Shown: positions 1-8,487, counted from the stretch's first letter. The stretch: 14,625 nucleotides of DNA from Scenedesmus sp. ARA3 (GCA_004335835.1 RWJK01000043.1:1-14625); one strand, 5' to 3'. The notes: generated by a model not told the origin, from the sequence alone. Program-made: numbers and translations.

Positions 1-789
1 CCTTGTACATGTTAGCCACCCGTACCTGCCACCAACGAGACAACACCGACTGCACTGCAGGCAAGCTGACTGCCATCGGCAGGGCATCCAGGGCTCTAAC
101 CCGATTAACAAAGGCAGCATGGCGGGGCGCTATGGCAGCAAGCGCAGCAAGAGGTTGTAGCTTCGTGGCATCAGCAGCTTGCGTTCATGACATTCCAAGG
201 CAATGGCCACCTTGCTAAAGCCGTAGATATGCCAAACTGGTGCATTGTGCTTTTGTCAAGTGTGTTACCTGCAACTTTTCCCCACACCGTATGCCACATT
301 GTTGTCCACACCTTGGAACTGTAGAATGCCGTGCAACTGAGTCCTCGTGCGGTGTGTCGTGGTGTTTGCGCAACACAGTCAACTGGCAACTGGCCTAGGC
401 GCAGTTGGCCTTGGAGGTGGACGATGAAGTGTCTCGTAAGAATAAACAAATTTGCTATTCTCTTAGCCGTGAACACGCAGCGCAACTGTGAGCCGGGCAG
501 GTGCGGCGGGCCCAAGGGTACCACTGCTTGCAAGCAGACAATGACAATTGTCATTTGCACGTCGTCAAACGGTCGAGCCTCCGCCTGGAAATTGTCATGT
601 GCACGTCGTCAAACTGCCGTGTCTCGACATGCTCGGACAAGCTATACATTGCACACAAGCTTCGTGAACGATCATCGTCTTCATCATCACACTCACCGCT
701 CAACCCTCAGCAAGCCAAGCAACGAAAACTTCTAGGCATCATCAGCAACCTCTCTCCAGGTCTCGAGACTTCAGCACTACGATTTCAAG
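1..789. other. Gene-poor stretch upstream of copy 1
   Basis: I see no recognisable protein or RNA gene here. Open frames in this stretch are short, overlap each other on both strands, and have no family resemblance. The last part (about 660-789), with a CA- and TC-rich composition, probably contains the 5' untranslated leader of copy 1, because the start context (TTTCAAG before ATG at 790) resembles those of copies 2 and 3 (CTCAAG before ATG). A short direct repeat at 546-614 is listed separately. Confidence 0.5.
546..614. repeat. Short direct repeat, 25 bp, two copies
   Basis: A 25-base unit beginning AATTGTCAT and ending CGTCGTCAAAC occurs at 546-570 and again at 590-614 with one mismatch (T versus G at the tenth base), 44 bp apart. 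It lies upstream of copy 1. It may be a local slippage or repair duplication, or a paired regulatory site; the sequence alone does not decide. Confidence 0.8.
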
Positions 790-817
790 ATGTCCTTCTT
801 CACTCAGGCTGTGCTGG

Positions 818-835
818 CCATCGTGGCCACGATGG
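818..835. repeat. 18-bp perfect palindrome in exon 1 of copy 1
   Basis: CCATCGTGGCCACGATGG reads the same on both strands. It lies at the point where copy 1 carries 28 extra bases relative to copies 2 and 3, so the insertion itself appears to have created the palindrome, as could happen by template switching at a hairpin. Confidence 0.9.
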
Positions 836-1043
836 ACGAAGGCCATGGCCTTTGTGCTGCTCTGCATCGGCTCCATCTCTGGAGTCAGGATCAATCCCTC
901 TGGGTGAGTGCTTGTCAAGGTCATGGGCCCATCAATGATTCATTGGGGATCTGAGCATGCCTGCAGCAACTGGTCGTCACATGCAGGCGCTACCCATATG
1001 CGCAGGAACTGTTCAACGCTGGCATATGCCATTGCATGCATCT

Positions 1044-1044
<1 letters not shown>

Positions 1045-1077
<33 letters not shown>
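1045..1077 (+). repeat. (CAG)11 microsatellite in copy 1 intron
   Basis: Eleven uninterrupted CAG units start about 140 nt after the intron donor. Copies 2 and 3 have the same flanks (TGCAG before, GCACTGGT after) at about 135-140 nt into their introns, but only CAG-CGA-CAG (4027-4035) and (CAG)3 (6823-6831). The repeat therefore expanded, or was lost, after duplication. The tract makes long poly-Ala, poly-Ser, poly-Gln or poly-Leu frames that I do not regard as genes. Confidence 0.85.
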
Positions 1078-1079
<2 letters not shown>

Positions 1080-2100
1080 CTGGTGTTGCAACAGCATTGT
1101 ACTGCATGTAACGGGGCGCTGCAGAAAAGCTTTGTTCCATGTGCAGCTGAGACAGCCAGTTTGGGCTATGTTACAACGATGCCCATTGCCGGCACATGTA
1201 GTGTAAAGTAACTTCGGCGGTCATGGCAGCATGTCCAATGTTGGTCTCAGAGTCCATCAAATTGCTGCTCTCTCTGCTGGTGCCTAAGCATGGAAACTGC
1301 CTTACTGCAGCACGTGTCATGCGCAACACATTCATGAACCTCTCACCCCGCCATGGTATGACTGTCACCTGGCCACTGCTGCAGATCCTCTGCTGCCACC
1401 ATTCCTGCCCACCATATGCATGATGGCGTTGCAATGTCAGGTATGCTGTGATCAGAGCTCATACACAGCATGCACCATACCATCCAGTGTTGTGCTGGGG
1501 CATTTCAAGTGCAGATCTCCATAGAACCCCGCTGGGTCATTGCTGCAGCTTCACACCAGCACCAGCGCAGCTCTTGTGCGGGCCACAGCAGTTCAATTGC
1601 AGAGGTGGTGTGCTCTACAGAAACATGGTCTGCACCCATAACGCGACCGTGCGCTGTCCTTGTCACTTTTTTCGTCGCCTGCTCGGCAGTGCTGCATTCT
1701 CACCTGTTGACGCCGCCAATGCACCTGCAGGCGTGCCTTTTGGGACCGTGGCACCGCCGTTTCGCCGCAGCATGCTAGCAGCGGGAGGACGCGGCGCGGG
1801 CAGGGGAAGGGCTGGGGGAAGGGGGGGGCAGGGGAGGCGGGCTGTAGGGGAGGATATGGCGGAGTTTGAACCAGCTCCTGATGCAGGAGGCTGCCCAGGA
1901 TCATCACTGTGCACAAAGATATGAGTGATGGTGAACATGTCTGCACCTGTGGCATTGCTGTTGGCACAGGGTGCCTCTTGGGGGTGATTATAATGCAGCT
2001 CATCACATGGCAGCTCAGCTGGTCTCTGCTGAGCGTGCCGCATTGCGGCGGGCAGGCCTGCCTAAGAATAGAATATCATGCGAATGATGCGTGTTGCTCG

Positions 2101-2140
2101 ACGCTCGAGCTGGAGCTCAACGCTCGAGCTATGGAGCTCC
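2101..2140. repeat. Tandem duplication rich in CTCGAG and GAGCTC
   Basis: ACGCTCGAGCTGGAGCTCA (2101-2119) is followed directly by ACGCTCGAGCTATGGAGCTC (2120-2139), i.e. two near-identical units of about 20 bp. Each unit contains the six-base palindromes CTCGAG and GAGCTC, so foldback structures are possible. It lies about 130 bp past the broken cysteine domain of copy 1. Confidence 0.75.
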
Positions 2141-2767
2141 CCACACTCATTTCACCAACCTGGTGTCTGAAACCAGCCAATGCATGCGTGCATGCATTTA
2201 CTATGCTAAAAACTGCCTTATCGCATGCAGTGCGGTGCATGAACAGGCACCGACGGCTTGGTTGTGGCAAGAATGTTGCTGTGGCGATGGCAGCCTTGGC
2301 CTGCCCATTGCAACCGCTTGCATGGTAGTTTGGCTGATCTTTGACGAACCTTCTGCATTCAACTTGTCAGGCAACAAACACATGGGAGTAAGTGCATGCT
2401 GGCACTGTCACATAAGTTGTGCGCACTTGTCTTACAAACGTGGCTTGTGCCACAAGCATGTGCATGCATGCAGCACAATGCGATAATGAACTGACTGGCT
2501 AGATTGTGGCTAGAGTTTGTTTGTGGCAATGACGGCTTTGCAGGATTTACATGTCGCCTGGGCAAGACGTTGTGCATTTCTACTGTGGGTGGCAGGCAAC
2601 GGGTCTTGAGCTTTGTGAATAATCACTGTTGCGACACTTGCTGTGTGATGGCCACTATTTGGTGAGCCAGCGCTGTACTACTGTGCTGCTTTGATTGGTC
2701 TTTGGTCGGACACTGTCCTGAACATTTTACTAAAAATGCAAAGGCTCCCTCACACTCATGGCATGCC

Positions 2768-2785
2768 TCTTGCGCTAGCGCAAGA
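2768..2785. repeat. 18-bp perfect palindrome
   Basis: TCTTGCGCTAGCGCAAGA is self-complementary over its full length and stands alone in a gene-poor stretch. It could be a binding site for a dimeric protein or chance; no second copy of it was seen in the window. Confidence 0.85.
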
Positions 2786-2899
2786 CAGTGCTGTCAGGAA
2801 GTGTCGAAAGTTGATTTTACATTCGTTGCGTGTTGCGCAGTTTAACCTAATATGTTTCACTGAGTTGGCTGGCTCTTCACCGTGTGTGGTAAAGCTGGC

Positions 2900-3010
2900 A
2901 AGTTGAAAGGCTGAATGCTTGAATGGTTGTTGTGGGTTTTGAGCAGTTCTCCTGGCTTTACAAAAAATGAAAAGTTGAAAAGTTGATTGTTTGAACAGTT
3001 GTTCTAGTGG
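2900..3010. repeat. Diverged direct repeat of about 36-39 bp
   Basis: The run beginning AAGTTGAAAGGCTGAATG (2900-2935) is repeated in diverged form at 2972-3010, beginning AAGTTGAAAAGTTGATTG. Both end in GTTGTT followed shortly by GTGG. Internally the units are built from GTTGAA-like words, a composition that recurs near 9785-9825. Confidence 0.55.
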
Positions 3011-3242
3011 CTATGCGACTCCGTGTAATGGAAGACAAAGAGCAAAGGCACATTGCTGAACTTCACTTCTGCTTTAAAAGCAACAATCCAATGGTGCGCA
3101 CCACAATGCATTTCAAGGCAGTAAGGCGCAAACCGCAAACTTACAGCAGACCAAACACCAGCAAACTGCAGCCCGTATGGGTCAAACCTTACACCTTTAT
3201 CAGGCTCAACTGCGACACAACAGCTCCCGCAGCTCAAGTTGA

Positions 3243-3385
3243 ATTCCAGCTGGCAACAGCACCGTGACTCGGCAGCTGATCAGCCTCGGGATTCAAGTTA
3301 TCGACTGTGGCAGATATCTCATGATACAGCCTGCAAGGTGTGGCTGCTGTGTGCTGGAGCTGCTGCTGTTGTCGCTGCTGGAACA
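3243..3385 (+). pseudogene. Fragment duplicate of dephospho-CoA kinase exon 1 and intron 1
   Basis: The sequence from about 3249 aligns by eye with 10262-10380 at roughly 80 percent identity. It covers the part of exon 1 encoding AGKSTVTRHLIGLGVPVIDC and continues past the exon end into intron 1 (GCAAGGTGTGGCTGC, then TGTGCTGGAGCT). In the fragment the P-loop lysine codon AAG has become AAC (Asn), and one base is missing before the end of the exon, so it cannot make a working kinase domain. No later kinase exons were found. Because intron sequence is included, the copy arose from DNA, not from a spliced transcript. It lies about 420 bp upstream of copy 2, facing the same way. Confidence 0.85.
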
Positions 3386-3800
3386 GCTGCTGCGGTGTCT
3401 GCACGTAGCCTTTGAAAGGGACGCTTCATGCGCACATACAGTGCCACGTGAAAACGTATCTTCACTTGAAATGCGACACGACGATGCCCAGCTTCTGGTC
3501 CGACTGGACTGTTCGCCGGTCCTGGCCGGGCCGGCGCCGGGCCCAAACACATCACGTGTCCACGCCAAACGTGTCTTTTGACAAGCAGGCCCCTTGACGC
3601 TTGCACGTCGCTTAATCTCGGCTCAATTGTATGAAATGCGAGAAGCTCAGAGCGCGGAACACTCCCATCACTTGCATATTCTCTGAACAGCACTCAGCCG
3701 TCAATCGGCCCAAGGTGCCCTTGCTTCCCCAGCAACGCAACCCCTCGTCAGCAGCATCCATCTGCAAGAACTCCGCGTCTTTGTGTTCCTGCCGCTCAAG

Positions 3801-4476
3801 ATGGCCTTCTATGCTCGTCAGGCCGTGCTGGCAGCCTTTGTGCTGCTGTTCATCGGCTGCATTGCTGCAGCAAGGACCAATCCTGCTGGGTGAGTGCTCA
3901 TCATGGGGCGATTTCTATGCCTCCCAGCAACTAAACGTGAGCAGCGCTGATCTTATTGCATACATTGCATACATATGGGCATGGCCTGATGTTCTGTCAT
4001 TGACCTGTAGGGCATGCATGCATCTGCAGCGACAGCACTGGTACTGTACCGCGTGTGATTGATTGCCGCGTGAGCACGGGTGGAGCTGCTGTAGAGCTTT
4101 ACAGCATACATGCTTGCTTGAAACGGTGTATACCTGCCATCATCAGCGGCATGACACCGATTAAGCCACAAATATTTGTCGATAGTTCAACATCGATGCT
4201 TGGCTGCGTGCTGTATGCAGGCCTGATGCTGTGCCCATTCTCATGAAGACTCAGTCCCCTGACTCCTTGCCCCATAACAGGCACCTCCTGGTACTGAAAG
4301 ACGAGTGCTATGTCTTCACCAACTTTGACCCATCGTTCTCCTGCCTCAACATGGCAGGCGGACCCCGAGGGGCATGCTGCGGCACCAACCCTACCACCTG
4401 CCAGTGTTCTGGATCAGCTGTTCCCCAGTGCCAGCAGAATGACAAGCTGGGGATTCAGCCGGCATGCTGCCCCTGA
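3801..4476 (+). CDS. Copy 2: small secreted cysteine-rich protein (intact, two exons)
   Basis: Exon 1 is 3801-3889, intron 3890-4280 (GTGAGT...AACAG), exon 2 4281-4476; both splice junctions are phase 2 and give a 94-residue product. Residues 1-24 form a textbook signal peptide: a short polar start with Arg6 (MAFYARQ), a hydrophobic core ([13 protein letters not shown]) and a small-residue AAA site before RTNPAG. The mature part has nine cysteines in exon 2, spaced C-x11-C-x10-CC-x6-C-x-C-x7-C-x11-CC, ending ACCP before TGA. Segments CLNMAGGPRGACC and TTCQC match copy 3's [12 protein letters not shown] and TACTC. It should be exported and disulfide-bonded; wall protein, signalling or antimicrobial roles are all possible, and none is shown. 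I recognise no known family. This copy is the best-supported family member. Confidence 0.75.
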
Positions 4477-6595
4477 ACCTCAGCTCGGTGCCAGGGGGTG
4501 CAGCAGGGAAGTAGAGGATATGCTGTTCCAAACAGCCCCCAGCAGGCTGGCTTCAGGCTAGCTGCCCATCGAGACAGGTTGCTGCAAGGCATGTGTTAGC
4601 ATTTGGTGCATTGCTGTCAGCTGCACTAGGAAATGATGGATTGCTATGCATTGTCAGGGCGAATTATGTGTTCATCGAGCACCCAAATGGTGCAATCTTT
4701 GAGGGTCATGACTATCCCATGTATTCGGCATGCATGCATCTGCTGCGATTGGTCAGCCGCCGCCACCGCCAGATTCTTGCCTATCCTTGATATCACTCTT
4801 GCGACGAAGGGCCAAGCAGCACGTTGCTTCGCAAGCCAGCTGCAACTGCTGTGCCGCAGCACTGAATTCAAAGCACCAAGGCGTGGCGGCAGTGATGGTG
4901 CTTGTGCTGCTGCCGGTGATGACGCGACTCACATATGATGTGACGATTGACGTTCATTGTCTGCCTTGATGTGGAGTTCGTTACGTTTACTGCACTCATT
5001 GATAGAGGCCTAGGGTGCCCTGTACGGCAATACTATTGGCGTGACGCCTGGCATTGCTGTTGCCAGTGGTCTATCTCTCCATCACCCTGTGAGCATGACT
5101 GATGTCATTGAAAATGGTGTATAGGTTGCAGGCCTGATCAGATGGATCAAATGAGAAAGGTCATGGCGTAACAGGGGGTCAAGAGTGTCCGTGTTGATGT
5201 TGCCGCACATTGCCAACAGTTATGCTACAGCCATCTATTGGTTGCTTTGACAGGTTGTGTGACGGACAAAACAGGTGGCAAGGATTGGAGTGGGATAGTC
5301 CCCTGAGGCTTCTTGCTGCACAGCTTGTTGGCAATGTACTGCTGTTTACATTGCCTGACAAGAAAGAAAATATTGTGAGTGTGCTAGCAGAGCTACACAC
5401 GTTGCAGGTTTGGTGTGCATACATTGATTGTGATGCAGCCAAGTCAGCACACAGTATGCGCTGGCAAGCAGACATGCCACATGTGCCGATGCCTGGCCAC
5501 CAATTGAATGAGCATGCTACAATGGATTTGATGTTCCCAGGAGGCCTCGCTCCTGCCAGCTTGTAACACACACAGCACAGAGCCATCCTTCAGGTGCATC
5601 GTGTCGGGAATCCAGGCGCTGTGATGATTCAAGTTGCTAGACATCCGCTGTATTTGTGGTGGCTGTACTTTTCACTTTGCATATGCCTTTGCTTTACAAC
5701 TGATGTAACAAGCATTCTAATCACAAGCATTCTTATCGCAGCATGATGCTGAGGATGCTTACTTCCTAGCAGCACAGAGTGGGTTGAATAGACACCAACA
5801 TTGCCCGTGTTGGTAACCAACAATAAATAGCCCGTCCAACTTCTGGAATCCTGATGTGACAGCACAGCGGTGCACTGCGTCCTTCATGGCATGAATGGCA
5901 CTACCACAGTAGTGATTTTGCTCAACATGGCTCGGCCCAGGACAGCGGCCACAATCAGACACAGCAGCACAGCGGCATGGCGGCGGCAGCAGCAGCAGAC
6001 GTAAGGTTCCCTCAGCTGCCCGCACATACAATACCATTGAAAAGCACCAGCAGAGGAAAGCACGGCATCATCAGTGGCACCGACGGCTGCAGTGGCAGCA
6101 AGTATGTGAGGCTGTGCAATGGGTGCGTGACACTGCCCCAGTCACCGAGTCAGTAGGGTCGGCAGTTTTGGGCTGGCAAAGCACTCATCAGCCAGGCATG
6201 CACTCCCAGCATGCGTGCCACCACAAAACGCCCGATTGTTATTCGTTTCTTGTTGCTGTAGTAGCAAACACGCAGTATCCAGCACCTAGAAAACGATGAC
6301 GGGCTTTGGGCCAAACTGAGCGCGCGCTCGGCCCGGCGTGTGCAAAGATTACCACCATCTGTCATGTTCTGCGCCGAGCGTTTCTCCGTCTTTTACCACG
6401 CCGCCGACGCTAAATGCACGATGTCGGGTTATACAGGGCATGCAGCGTTTGGAGCAAACACTTCTGTCGTCTTCAGCAGCAGTCAGTCGTGACTGGAACC
6501 AGCCAAGCGCCTTTGCTTTGCCGGCAAACCGAGCCGCTCGCCAAAGACGCCCCCATCCTTCATAAATTTTGCTTAATTAAGTTCCTCCTCTCAAG
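4477..6595. other. Gene-poor stretch between copies 2 and 3
   Basis: It should contain the 3' untranslated region of copy 2 and the promoter and leader of copy 3. No TGTAA, the usual green-algal poly(A) signal, was seen close behind the copy 2 stop; the first is at 5562-5566. The motif GGCATGCATGCATCTGC, found in the copy 2 intron at 4012, recurs at 4728. A + strand frame from ATG 5222 to 5566 and a - strand frame at 5759-6037 (cysteine-containing, starting MVLYVRAAEG) have no family resemblance and are not called. Shortly before copy 3 there is an AT-rich run (CATAAATTTTGCTTAATTAAG, 6561-6581 region), possibly a promoter or leader element. Confidence 0.45.
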
Positions 6596-8201
6596 ATGGC
6601 CTTCTACACTCGCCAGGCCGTGCTGGCAGCCTTTGTGCTGCTGTTCATTGGCTGCATCGCTGCAGCAAGGACTACTCCTGCTGGGTGAGTGCTTATCGTT
6701 GAGAACCAGCAGCTGTTTTAAAACATAGATGCACAACCGTTGAACTCAGTGCATGGTTAAAGGATTTGATGGCATTGCTTGTGCCGATGCCATGCATACT
6801 ATGCAAACCTTTAATAAACCTGCAGCAGCAGCACTGGTCAAACGGCATGTAATGATATGACTGCAAGCACCACTGCCCTGATCATGCGCAAAGAAGATAG
6901 TGAGTCGACTTTGCATGAATGGCACACAGCATGCGTTGCAGCTTGAAGCCAAATGCCATGGCAATGGCCAGTACAACCTCAGCAAACATGCATGGCGTCG
7001 GACGACAGCCTGGTGCTCAGCCCGCAAAGCTGCTGCTGCTTCTTGCTGATATCCAAAGCATATGAGAAGCCTTGAAGTATATGGCACTCCATGTGCCAAC
7101 ACAATTCACGAATCCTTCCCCTACCATGACTGCCCCTTGGATTATGCTGCAGATCTGCTGCAGACATCACCAAGCCCACAACCAATGCGGCTGGCATTGA
7201 TGACTTTGTAATGTCAGGTGAGCTTTGGCAGAGCTCATGAGTTCAGTTCCAAGTAGTTGCATTTAATTTGAATGGTTCCTTTAGCGTTGTTGTGCTGTGC
7301 AACGAAGAGATGACTTTGGATAGTTGTTGCTGCTTCAAATCAGCACCAGCGCATCTGTGTCTGCAGACCACGGCGGACCTGCAGAACTGCAGAATTTGTC
7401 TGCTCCACACAGGCACCCTCCACCTACACACCTGTCAACTAGCCAACTCACATGTTGCTCCTATTATCTGACCACAATGCACTGGTTCTTCGCTGGCCGT
7501 CCTTTGCTGCTTCGCCCCCGTCTGCGACACCACCCATGCACGCACCAACAGGCATGCTGCCTTCGAGCATGGCACGAACGCTTCAGCAGGATCAGACACA
7601 GGCCGACACGGCACAGGCCGACCCGGCACAGGCCGACACGGCACAGGCCGACACGGCACAGGTCAACCAGGCACAGGCCGACCCGGCACAGGCTACCCAG
7701 GCACAGGCAGATGAGGAGCAGGGGCAGGAGGGAGGGGGAGAGGGAGAAGGAACGGCAGGGGTATTTTCAGTCAATACGCCAAGTGGCTGCGCACCATCAG
7801 GAGGGCCAAAACAGGGGCGCTGCACCGCAGATTGGAGTGACGGCAAAACGGCTTGCACCTGCTTCAAGCCGAATGGCAAGAGCGGCTGTTTTCAGTGCAA
7901 GGCAATCACAGGGTCGGCTAGCTGGTCCCCGCGCATTCTGCCTGGCAGGCAACTGCATGATTTGCATTTTGCTGTGTGGTTAGCTGTGCATGCTGCCGTG
8001 CTGAAACGGTTGCTGGTAGACTTGGCATGTGAAACTGCTGGTAGCGTGCAGTACGCTGTGTTGTCAGATATCAGCCAGGCTTTATTGTGGCAAGCCCTCT
8101 TCTGTGCGGCAGCGGCTGTGTGGCAAGTCCTCTTTGTGGCAAGCCCTCTGTGGCACATTTGTGGCTTCTGTGGCACCTTTGTGGCAAGCACTTTTCTGTG
8201 A
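6596..8201 (+). CDS. Copy 3: secreted cysteine-rich protein with repeat region (model uncertain)
   Basis: Exon 1 (6596-6684) is nearly identical to copy 2: [17 protein letters not shown], a signal peptide ending CIAAA, then RTTPAG and a phase-2 GTGAGT donor. My model has exon 2 at 7552-7661 (CCAACAG acceptor), a 109-nt intron 7662-7770 (GTCAAC...TATTTTCAG), and exon 3 from 7771 to a stop at 8199-8201, giving about 209 residues. Exon 2 encodes [11 protein letters not shown], matching copy 1, then Gly/Thr/Arg repeats from the 15-bp minisatellite. Exon 3 encodes the cysteine domain at 7788-7898, C-x10-C-x10-C-x-C-x8-C-x2-C, including SGGPKQGRC and DGKTACTC. The only GT dinucleotide in the repeat region is in the exact phase needed, but it is a weak donor. 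The last 100 residues are unlike copy 2, partly encoded by a tandem repeat (8085-8205), and may not be real. A frameshifted pseudogene is the alternative. Confidence 0.45.
7596..7715 (+). repeat. 15-bp minisatellite, eight units, in copy 3
   Basis: Eight tandem 15-bp units, consensus GCACAGGCCGACACG, run from 7596 to 7715; the fifth (GCACAGGTCAACCAG), seventh and eighth are the most diverged. Fifteen is a multiple of three, so unit number can change without changing frame. The three forward frames read as TGRHG, AQADT or HRPTR pentapeptides. The first is the frame entered from the predicted exon 2 acceptor, the second is the frame of the downstream cysteine domain. Copy 1 has a purine-rich G-tract in the equivalent place, not this repeat. 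Confidence 0.9.
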
Positions 8202-8205
8202 CAAC
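8085..8205 (+). repeat. TGTGGCAAG-type tandem repeat
   Basis: Irregular repeats of TGTGGCAAGCCCTCT and shortened forms (TGTGGCACATTTGTGGC, TGTGGCACCTTTGTGGC) fill this stretch, at least six occurrences of GTGGCA/GTGGC. In the frame left open from copy 3 they encode a Leu/Trp/Ala/Phe/Cys-rich hydrophobic tail. I consider that tail more likely a by-product of the repeat than a selected protein sequence. Confidence 0.65.
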
Positions 8206-8456
8206 AGTGGCCTTGGCAGCGCCCTGTCATCTTGAAATTCGCTTGGCAGCTATTGGTTGCAGGCAACATGCCTAGGTCTCAAAACCAGTGCGGGGTATGT
8301 GCCAAGCTAACCTACAGTGTCCCTGCATGACGCTGCGTATACTGCGGCATGTTGTAGCAGTGCATCATCAATGTTGGCAGTTAGGTGTGCATGTGGAATA
8401 GGGCAGCACATACTCTGCTGTAGCTGCTTTGATCATGTGTATTTTTCCTGCTGGGC

Positions 8457-8487
8457 AGTTGCTGTACATCAACTATGTACAGCAACT
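8457..8487. repeat. 13-bp perfect inverted repeat with 5-nt loop
   Basis: AGTTGCTGTACAT (8457-8469) is exactly complementary to the arm at 8475-8487, separated by CAACT. The stem would be a compact hairpin in either strand. No U-run follows, and no flanking gene is close, so I do not call it a terminator; it could be a structured RNA element or a protein-binding site. Confidence 0.85.

Larger units (their letters stand above)
790..1974 (+). pseudogene. Copy 1 of secreted cysteine-rich protein family, probably broken
   Basis: Homologous to copies 2 and 3. Exon 1 begins with ATG at 790 (MSFFTQAVLA), but compared with copy 2 it then carries a 28-nt insertion that shifts frame. The hydrophobic remainder, reading MAFVLLCIGSISGV then RINPSG, could restart from ATG at 845 (good context GGCCATGGCC) and ends at the phase-2 donor after 903. 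The likely acceptor is CTGCAG ending at 1730, aligned with copy 3's acceptor; the first residues after it (RAFWDRGTAVS) match copy 3 ([11 protein letters not shown]). A glycine/arginine-rich G-tract follows (about 1780-1850). The cysteine domain starts near 1891 (GGCPGSSLC) but meets TGA at 1922-1924. One base away, the frame continues as KDMSDGEHVCTC and a further Cys ending at 1974, matching copy 3's [13 protein letters not shown] infer a frameshifted relic; unknown extra splicing is the alternative. Function is not known. Confidence 0.5.
1975..3242. other. Gene-poor stretch between copy 1 and the kinase fragment
   Basis: No recognisable gene. It contains a tandem GAGCTC/CTCGAG-rich duplication (2101-2140), several GCATGC-rich runs (near 2180 and 2457), an 18-bp palindrome (2768-2785) and a diverged direct repeat (2900-3010). 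One + strand frame from ATG at 3013 to 3267 encodes 84 residues (starting MRLRVMEDKEQRH) with a moderately normal composition. It matches no family I know and runs into the duplicated kinase fragment, so I do not call it a gene. Confidence 0.45.

Noticed and set aside
908..1211. Open frames on both strands with long poly-Ser, poly-Ala or poly-Leu runs
   Set aside because: They are created by the (CAG)11 tract inside the copy 1 intron; the same site is non-coding in copies 2 and 3.
3007..3267. An 84-residue + strand frame from ATG 3013
   Set aside because: Composition is fairly normal, but there is no family resemblance, no second copy in the window and its end lies in the decayed kinase fragment.
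5759..6037. Minus-strand 92-residue frame with many cysteines
   Set aside because: Its cysteine spacing does not match the tandem family, and it has no convincing signal peptide or homologue.
7596..7715. Possible CRISPR-like array
   Set aside because: Units are 15 bp and directly adjacent with no spacers, so this is a minisatellite.
7592..7879. Minus-strand frame with repeated Cys-Ala-Val-Ser units opposite the minisatellite
   Set aside because: It is the antisense reading of the repeat; no conserved partner exists in copies 1 or 2.
7324..7983. A 219-codon + strand frame through the 15-bp repeat, rich in HRPTR units
   Set aside because: It has no signal peptide or conserved cysteines and conflicts with the frame of the cysteine domain that matches copy 2; period-15 repeats keep several frames open at once.
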